Part shown: positions 57,517 through 64,000 of the stretch, piece by piece | Numbering within the stretch: position 1 is the first letter of the stretch | How the letters are laid out: every line of letters begins with the position of its first letter | Notes under the pieces: generated by a model | Seen by the model: the letters and a program-made list of their open reading frames with translations, nothing else | Databases searched by the model: none | What the model was told of the DNA's origin: nothing | From: Arctopsyche grandis | Lineage: Eukaryota; Arthropoda; Insecta; Trichoptera; Hydropsychidae | Direction: 5' to 3' | DNA length: 64,000 bases | Assembly: GCF_051622035.1 (NCBI RefSeq) | Contig: NC_135362.1 | Span: 25,257,001 to 25,321,000 of the forward strand | Made by a program: the position numbers and the translations under genes

Positions 57517-59106
57517 ATGGAATGTAGGCTTTGTCTTTGTTCTGCTCCAGCCGAGTCTTCCATCTCTATTCATGACAATCCTCATCCACTGGTTCGACGC
57601 ATTTGGACATGTTGTCAGCTGCAGGTTAACTACACTTACTTTTACCTATGACCATCATTAATCAATACATGCATAGTCATTTTATAATTACGTTTCTCAC
57701 TTAAATGTAGGTTGGGGAGGATGACGGGTTGCCAAATACGATATGTGCTTCGTGCGATAGTAATCTGAAATTGCTCAGCAGTTTTCGAAATGTTTGTATA
57801 CAAAGTAACGAAACGTCGAAACTGAGGTTGAATGAATGTTTGGATATCAAACCTGAGGAAGTTCTACTAGAAGATTTGATATGGAAGGATGAGACAGATG
57901 TTAATACAATAACAAATGTTTGCAATTCCCATGTCGATGACAAGCTAAGTACACAGGAATCGAGTGCCTTACAAAATTGGGCAGACGCCAAAAGAAAAAA
58001 ACAACGAGACGCTGGACAGGCTTATATATCTAGAAAAAGCAAAAATCCAGTGCCTTGCAAAATTCCACCAGATCAAGTAAGAAAATGTATAGGTTACTCT
58101 CGGTTATCCGCTTTACGGATTATCCGTACATAAAAGATTTTTTTTATTTTTATTCCATTGTATTTGAATGAAAATATGCGTCTGTAGCGACATTTGAAAC
58201 AAACGGAATGGTAAGCTCGTAGATTTGTAGCATTTGACGATGAGTGAATCTAACCAAGCGAGTTTAGTTTAATTGAGAATATAAATTCACATGAAAAATG
58301 ACCTCATCCTATGTAAAAATATTGTACATCTTAAATTATATAACGATTGTTTTATTTTATAGATGCGTGAAGGAATTGCTACTATGTGTGATTACAAAAT
58401 GGAAATAATTGACAAAGTTGAACATCCATTACTGGACACCTGCTCCTCACATTTTGAATTAGGTCATAAAATTAATCTCGCAGATATATCGGAGTCACAT
58501 GTCGGAGTAAAACTGTGCAAATGTGGCACTTGCTTTAAGTCATATTCTAAAAAAACTGAACAGGTGACGCATGAAAGATCTCATACTGGGGAAAAGCCGT
58601 TTAAATGTAATATTTGTTTTAAATCTTATACTATGAAGTCTAGCCTTAGCACACATGAAAAATCTCATACTGGCAAAAAGCCGTACAAATGTGACGTTTG
58701 CTTAAAATCGTTTGTTAAAAAAACTCAACTTGTAATACATGAAAGATCTCATACTGGGGAAAAGCCATTCAAATGTGATATTTGTTTAAAATCATTTACT
58801 GAAAAGTCTAACCTTGTTACACATGTAAAATCTCATCTTAGTGTAAAACCATACAAATGTTCTTTTTGCTTAAAATCGTTTGCTCAAAAATCCAATTCTG
58901 TGATCCACGAGAAGTCTCATACTGGGGAAAAGCTGTACAAGTGTGACATTTGCTTAAAATCATTTGCTTCCAAGTCTAACTTTACAAGACATAAAATATC
59001 TCACACTGGAGAGAAGCCTTACAAATGTGACATCTGTTTAAAATCCTTTGCTCAAAAGTCTAATCTTGTGGCTCATGGAAGATCTCATAATGGCGATAAC
59101 CCGTGA
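57517..59106 (+). CDS. ZAD-C2H2 zinc-finger protein C' (7 fingers)
   Basis: Exons 57517-57624, 57711-58076 and 58363-59106 give 405 aa. The first two exons and fingers 1 to 5 look identical to gene C, including the upstream box (57435-57467). Identity ends inside finger 6. From there the sequence is only about 90% like gene C and jumps to the equivalent of C's last finger, so C' has seven fingers instead of eleven. It ends HNGDNP and stop, in frame. This is a chimera of a fresh copy of C's front and an older paralogue's tail. The reading frame is intact and the gene could be expressed from the copied promoter. Confidence 0.85.
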
Positions 59107-59479
59107 AAATGTGATATTTGCTTAAAAGTCTCACCTTTCTAGACTTACATATATTCCTATAAAGGTTAAAATGCATAGATTTTGACATGTTTTAAATTAT
59201 TTACTACAAAATCTGAGCTCGTAAAATATGAAACATCTTATTATACACCGGCGGAAAATCCATATAAATGTGATCAAATTAATTCCCATAAAATTCAAGT
59301 CAAGCCTATTCAGACTTAAGATTTGTAGATATGTATTTATTTTTTCCACTGTTACAATTGAATGAAACCAAAATTAAATTTTGTGCTTAGAATAATAATA
59401 AAAAACTAATGTTTTGCAGTAGATTTTAATTTTAATAAAAATCAATTAACAAATTATTAATAAAAGATCCAATAATTTA

Positions 59480-60330
59480 AAAAATGTATAAATTATTACT
59501 TTATCTACATATGTACGTAGTAACAATAGATTTTTGCCTTTTTTTTTTGATTTTTAACTCGAAATTTTGACTGATTCGAAACTCAGAATCGATCACTGAT
59601 CTGATCTAGAAAAAATGAGTGTGTCTGTGTATTTTGGGGATTCTTTGAACACCGTTAGTCCTATCGAACTGAAACTTAGTATTGGTTAATGAAATTCTTA
59701 TTGACACAAAGTAAATTTTTAAGTTGACCGGAAATGGTACCTCCCCTTATAGGTGTCCTCTTTTTTTTTAAGTTTTTGAATTCAATTATCTCCCAAACCG
59801 CTAACTGAATCGGACTGAATTTTTTTTACATGTAATATAAATTATAAATTTTATAACTTAATATATTATGAATATTTTTACCTGAACCGGAAGTAGTACT
59901 TTTACTCTGGAGAATCGAGGTTTTTTATGTTTTTCTCAGAAACCTTTTGGTTTATTGAACTGAAATTTCATATCTAGAATTTTAAGCTTAATACTAAGTT
60001 ACCTATAAAATTTGGAAAGCATCCGTCAACCGAAAGTGGCAGTTGACTCTTGTTCGATTTTTCTTCCACTACTTTTTTCGACCCCTTAAACATGTGTGCT
60101 CTTTTCGAAAAAATTCAAGTATAATTCTTGTATCAATGTGATGAAAATAAAAATAATCACTAAGTTTAATAAACCTTAAAAAAAATTCCTAAGATTTTTT
60201 CGTTGAAATTGCTCGAGTTTTTAACGACATCCCTGATAATATATTACCAATATATTGAATAGCAACCAGGTGCACGCATTCGTGCACTTGACCAAAAGTG
60301 GGCACCGTTTAAAAAAGTAAAAAAAGGATG
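59480..60330. other. AT-rich intergenic sequence
   Basis: No gene or clear repeat terminus. 60210-60330 is about 85-90% similar to 46990-47100, which also precedes an RTE fragment. The shared flank is therefore likely part of the same older repeat. Confidence 0.5.
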
Positions 60331-60334
60331 TGAA

Positions 60335-61140
60335 ACTTGGACATTGAACGTCAATATGCTACACAATGTCCGTAAAAATGTTAGCAAAATTTTATCCCAT
60401 AGCCAAATTTATCGACTGACACAATCTGCATCACGCCTTAGAGCGTATGCATGTCCAATGCACTCATAAAACTATGGAACGCTGTATGCTCGGCATAACA
60501 AGGAAGTATAACAAGGGTAGTGGATAAATTGGAAAGAGTGAAGAGATTGATATGGCAATAAGTGGGTCCAATGGCGGATCAAGTAAATGGGGGGGCCCCA
60601 GGCGTATTTAAAATTTGAGGTCCCCACTTGAGTAAAAAAAAAATGCTATCGTTTTTTACCATGCTTTTTCATTGGGATTTTACAAAATCATATTTTTTTA
60701 TTTATTTACTAACGGTTTTTGGAATAAAATAGATACTATTTTAAATACTAGATACTATTTAATACTATGTAAAATAGGTATTAATTTATTCTTGGCTTAC
60801 GATCGTATTGTGAACAATGATAATAATTTGTAAGTTGTAAATTTTGGTAGAACAGGTCCATTTCGGGGGCCCCAAGCGCGCGCTTATTTTCAATGTATGA
60901 TAAACCGCCGCTGAGTGGATCTTGTATCTAGAATAATGGACAAAGGAAGTGCTAGAATGGTACCCGAGAGAATGTAAAGGTGTGAAAGTAAAGCCACAAG
61001 GAAGATGGGTAGACGACATTAAGAGAATGTGTGGAGTGAGATAGGCGAGATTTGCACCAAACAGACGAGTGGAAGTGTGTTGTAGAGTTCGTGCATTCAT
61101 CCAGCAGTGGATGATGAGCGGCTGTAAATGACGATGACGA
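60335..61140 (+). mobile_element. Decayed RTE-like LINE 3' copy, split by a hAT MITE
   Basis: Matches the intact LINE's C-terminal coding region from GGATGTGAAACTTGG to the end, GGCTGTAAATGACGATGACG. It thus preserves the natural 3' terminus with a variant tail. The MITE at 60569-60913 interrupts it. Frameshifted and 5'-truncated. Confidence 0.8.
60569..60913. mobile_element. hAT-like MITE (345 bp)
   Basis: Starts CAATGGCGGATCAAG and ends with the complement of CAGCGGCGGTTTA, flanked by AGTGGGTC (60561-60568) and AGTGGATC (60914-60921), an 8-bp duplication with one change. It is an uninterrupted relative of the element at 8666-9976. Confidence 0.85.
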
Positions 61141-61199
61141 TAGATAGATAAATGGTAAACGGGTTACGTCGCAAAAGTCAATCGCTACCAAGATAACTG

Positions 61200-61790
61200 C
61201 CGCTATTTTTATTTGAGATGGTAAACTGACTATTTCGCACATGGAGATCTCGCACACGACAATCGTTGCCACGAAAATTACGGAATATCTGGTTTAGTAC
61301 GCGGGACAGGTATATTGACCGTGCCCCGGTCTAAGAAAACACCGTTTGTGTTTGTAAGAGGATCGTTTATTTTTGTTCAATTGTTACAATGATTATTGTA
61401 TGTACGAAGCTCGGTACACGTGTGGTTTATAGCTCTGGGGTCAGCGTGCCAGGACGTCGTTCGTTTGAGAATGCAGGCATGTGCCACGCGTTAATGACTT
61501 TTCACGTGTTTACGGTTGGCTGATGATATCATTGTTGGGTTTTCGGTCGTTTTACGATCGAGCGATGAACTATTTCTTCTGGAATGGTCGAAGGGGTCGT
61601 TGCCCTTGAGTTATGCATGTTTGTACAGGATCGATGAGGAAATCACTGGTTTTGATTCGTAATAGCACAAGTTGTACTATATTCCTACACTGGCAATCGA
61701 ATTCTCGTCAGTGTGATAGTTTGCGTGCGTGACTCAGTGGGTGAAATGATCGAGATTTTAGTGACGTGTGTGAGACGAACTTGTCACCTA
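61200..61790. repeat. MITE family M1 copy, split by a solo LTR
   Basis: The left part (to 61292) has the GATCTCGCACACGACAATCG and ATTACGGAATATCTGG segments. The right part (from 61690) continues the same core and closes with GAGATTTTAGTGACGTGTGT. The LTR of family L lies between. Confidence 0.75.
61293..61689 (-). mobile_element. Solo LTR, family L copy 4, nested in a MITE
   Basis: 397 bp, flanked by a perfect 4-bp duplication CTGG (61289-61292 and 61690-61693). It splits a family M1 MITE precisely: the sequence on each side rejoins the M1 core found elsewhere. It is shorter than the other copies because of an internal deletion. Confidence 0.85.
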
Positions 61791-61921
61791 TATATTTAGG
61801 ATTAATACAAATAACGGCTCAATAGCTCAAATAATAAACAAGATATTAGCATAAAACTGACTAGGTGAATTTAAATCGACTTTTTTCCGGTGAGGGAGGG
61901 CTAATGATTAAATAAAGGACG

Positions 61922-61955
61922 TGGTCGTAAACCATGTAATTTAGATCACATTTAA
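61922..61955 (+). promoter_or_regulatory. Conserved ZAD-gene upstream box (gene C'')
   Basis: GTCGTAAACC, then AATTTAGATCACATTTAAAG, ending about 46 bp upstream of the ATG. Like gene C with two changes. Confidence 0.45.
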
Positions 61956-62001
61956 AGAAGAAAAACTTGACAGATCGCGCAATTGTGTATCTTTTTTCAG
62001 C

Positions 62002-62562
62002 ATGGAGTGTAGGCTTTGTCTTTGTTCTGCTCCAGCTGAGTCTTCCGTCTCTATTCATGACAATCCTCATCCACTGGTTCGACGCATTTGGACATGTTGT
62101 CAGCTGCAGGTTGACTACAGTTTCTTTTGACCTATGACTATCATTAATCAATACATGCATAGTCAGTTTATAATTACGTTTCTCACTTAATTGTAGGTTG
62201 GAGAGGATGATGGGTTGCCAAATACGATATGTGCTTCGTGCGATAGTAATCTGAAATTGCTCAGCAGTTTTCGAAATGTTTGTATACAAAGTAACGAAAT
62301 GTCGAAACTGAGGTTGAATGAATGTTTGGATATCAAACCTGAAGAAGTTCTACTAGAAGATTTGATATGGAAGGATGAAACGGATGTTAATACAATAACA
62401 AATGTTTGCAATTCCCATGTCGATGACAAGCTAAGTACACAGGAATCGAGTGCCTTATTTCATTGGGCAGACGCCAAAAGAAAAAAACAACGAGACGCTG
62501 GACAGGCTTATATATCTAGAAAAAGCAAAAATCCAGTGCCTGGCAAAATTCCACCAGATCAA
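62002..62562 (+). pseudogene. ZAD exons of a third C-like gene (C''), zinc-finger exon not found
   Basis: Exon 1 62002-62109 (108 nt) and exon 2 62197-62562 (366 nt) match gene C at roughly 97%, with intact ZAD cysteines, frame, acceptor and GTAAGA donor. Gene C's finger exon lies 286 bp after its exon 2. Here the next 1.4 kb contains only a tandem duplication (62584-62680 and 62712-62810), AT-rich sequence and the exon-1 module. The finger exon is either lost or lies beyond the window. If expressed as it stands, the product would be a ZAD with a basic tail and no DNA-binding fingers. Confidence 0.7.
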
Positions 62563-63220
62563 GTAAGAAAATGTATAGGTTACTCTCGGTTATCCGCTTT
62601 ACGGATTATCCGTACATAAAATATTTTTTTTATTTTTATTCCATTGTATTTGAATGAAAATACGCGTCTGTAGCGACATTTGAAACAAACGAAATGGTAA
62701 GATAAGAAATGGTCTCGGTTATCCGGTTTGCGGACTATTTGTGCATGAAATATTTCAATATTTTTTTATTTCATTGTATTTAAATGAAAATACGCGTCGT
62801 ACAAATACGCGTATAACAAATAGTGTGATGATTTTTATAACCCATAAATGTGGAACAAGTGCGTAGATTTGGAGCATTGGATGATGAGTGGGAGTTTTTC
62901 GTTGAATTCGTATGTTCAGTTATTTATAGATTTACTTTTTGCATTGGATTATAATCTCTAAAACTGTTTGAGATATAGTAAAACGAAAATAAACAAGTTG
63001 GAGGCGTTCACAAGAGATTATGATAGTACTGCAGGTCCTTCCAAACAAAAGAGTATGAAAATGCCATCCCTACAAAATGTTTATTTCATTACAATCATGT
63101 GATGTGGAAATTTATCTGGAACTCATGAAATGAAACTTTTGGTAATTGGAAAAGCAAAAAAAATATATAAAAAAAAAGTTTTCTAAAAACATACCTCTTC
63201 TATAATTAGTATATAAAATT

Positions 63221-63484
63221 ATTATTTTGAATAAAAACACCAATAATTTTTTTTTACTATCGCCATCTATGTTTAAAACTAATAAACAAACGTCAACGGT
63301 AAACGTCAAATAGAATGTCGGCGGGCAAATTACACGATATATTTGCACCATCGTAATGGCGGAGGCTCCATTTACTTATATTGATGACCAAAATGAGCAA
63401 TATGGCAAAGTATGAGAACGATCGGATAAGAGGCAAACTTTTTCCTGAATTGTAATCGTAAGCGAAACGTAAAGGAAGTATGTA
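63221..63484 (+). repeat. Exon-1 module copy 3
   Basis: Homologous to 46641-46900 and 50931-51198, with TATATAAAATTAT just upstream (63210). ATG at 63356 opens MAEAPFTYIDDQNEQYGK followed by GTATGA. This copy is the one that has a plausible partner exon downstream. Confidence 0.6.
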
Positions 63485-63990
63485 ACAACTAGATCATTTG
63501 AGAGGACTGCGATATAAAATCTTCTTGTTGATTTTGTAATCAAAAAAGGTGCATGGATGGATAGAGAGATCTCCAAAGCTTGATTTAAAACTTAATGGGT
63601 TCCTGAAGTGAGCTCCTGATTTTTTTTAAAAGTAAACGGTTGCCACAGAAAGCAGTATTATCAATAGATAATTCTCTTTCTCATCCGAATGAAACTACAT
63701 AAATATATGAAAAACAAACGACGTTCAAAAACATACACGGTCAGATTTGCCTTGAATTCTCGTATGGGACATTTTTGTTCACGTGCTTTAACAAAAAGGG
63801 AACATCGTGGTCCAAAGACCTTTTATTAGAATTTATCGAATTATTTAAAACTTTAGAGCCGTTGTGGTTCTTAAAATCCAATGACTATCATAATAAAGGA
63901 AAGCGTAATGAATGTTATGATTTGCTTTTAAAAAAAGTTTTGCCAGTTGAACAGCTACAATCATTATTAGTTCATTCAGAAAACAACTAA
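63356..63990 (+). CDS. Candidate MADF-like gene: module exon plus second exon
   Basis: Exon 1 63356-63409 (18 codons) could splice in phase 0 to an acceptor AG at 63797-63798. That gives exon 2 63799-63990, a 63-codon frame beginning GTSWSKDLLLEFIEL and containing LWFLKSNDYHNKGKRN. The pattern Trp, then helix, then LW, then Y..K..RN resembles the first two helices of a MADF (Myb/SANT-like Adf-1) DNA-binding domain. The total is 81 aa. The MADF domain is cut short by a TAA, so this is a truncated gene, a transposon-derived piece, or an exon whose true donor lies before the stop. The acceptor tract is poor in pyrimidines. Splicing is inference only. Confidence 0.4.
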
Positions 63991-64000
63991 AAATAAGTGC

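Larger units (their letters stand above)
54552..58970. repeat. Segmental duplication, copy 2 (4.42 kb)
   Basis: Direct copy of 41019-45438, offset 13,533 bp and then 13,532 bp after a one-base T-run difference. It includes copies of the palindromic-MITE part, LINE scrap (56093-56495), THAP-like repeat (56500-56747) and pseudogene E'. Beyond 58970, similarity to gene C drops to roughly 90% and four fingers are missing. Confidence 0.95.

Overview
This is a repeat-rich, AT-rich piece of an insect nuclear genome. Genes carry short GT-AG introns. There is a cluster of ZAD-C2H2 zinc-finger genes, a family expanded in holometabolous insects. The sequence is full of MITEs, solo LTRs, tRNA-like SINEs and RTE-type LINE copies. 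I cannot fix the order from sequence alone; a holometabolan (moth, caddisfly or fly) is the reasonable guess. No bacterial, CRISPR or operon feature was seen.

Layout. (1) 1-18.2 kb: no convincing host protein gene. It holds MITE copies with recognisable ends and target duplications, an LTR-like insertion nested in a hAT MITE (8.7-10.0 kb), a decayed ZAD-C2H2 pseudogene (10.4-11.4 kb), two SINE copies and a pogo/Tigger transposase remnant. (2) 18.4-31.8 kb: a complete Bicaudal-C gene (plus strand). I can splice it into 20 exons totalling 2,685 nt (894 aa), with KH domains at the N side and a SAM domain at the C end. Its introns carry a decayed hAT element, a hAT-like MITE, two antisense solo LTRs, a LINE scrap and a THAP-like repeat. 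(3) 32-35 kb: AT-rich downstream sequence with one possible minus-strand coding exon. (4) 36-64 kb: a ZAD-C2H2 array. Genes A (36.4 kb), B (40.5 kb), C (44.0 kb), D (51.9 kb), C' (57.5 kb) and a partial C'' (62.0 kb) lie on the plus strand. Pseudogenes E and E' lie on the minus strand, and B' is a headless copy of B. Their first coding exon is always 108 nt (78 nt in the decayed E), and both introns are phase 0. A short motif (core GACCAAAT or GACCACAT) recurs 50-110 bp upstream of the ATG in most of them.

Most notable. (a) An intact 985-codon RTE-like LINE (minus strand) is joined at its 5' side to a full-length U6 snRNA sequence, and the joint unit is flanked by a perfect 13-bp target-site duplication. 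This reads as one U6/LINE chimeric retrotransposition. (b) A 4.42-kb block (41019-45438) recurs at 54552-58970 with only three differences noticed, and both breakpoints fall inside zinc-finger exons. Gene B's frameshift is present in both copies. (c) A roughly 260-bp module, with a putative 18-residue first coding exon and a splice donor, occurs three times in the cluster; the last copy could splice to a MADF-like exon at the window end. (d) A 1.08-kb TRIM-like LTR element has identical 161-bp LTRs, a PBS, a PPT and a 5-bp target duplication.

The ZAD-C2H2 proteins are expected to be nuclear DNA-binding factors that dimerise through the ZAD. Bicaudal-C is a cytoplasmic RNA-binding translational regulator. 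Nothing suggests these two parts of the window work together.
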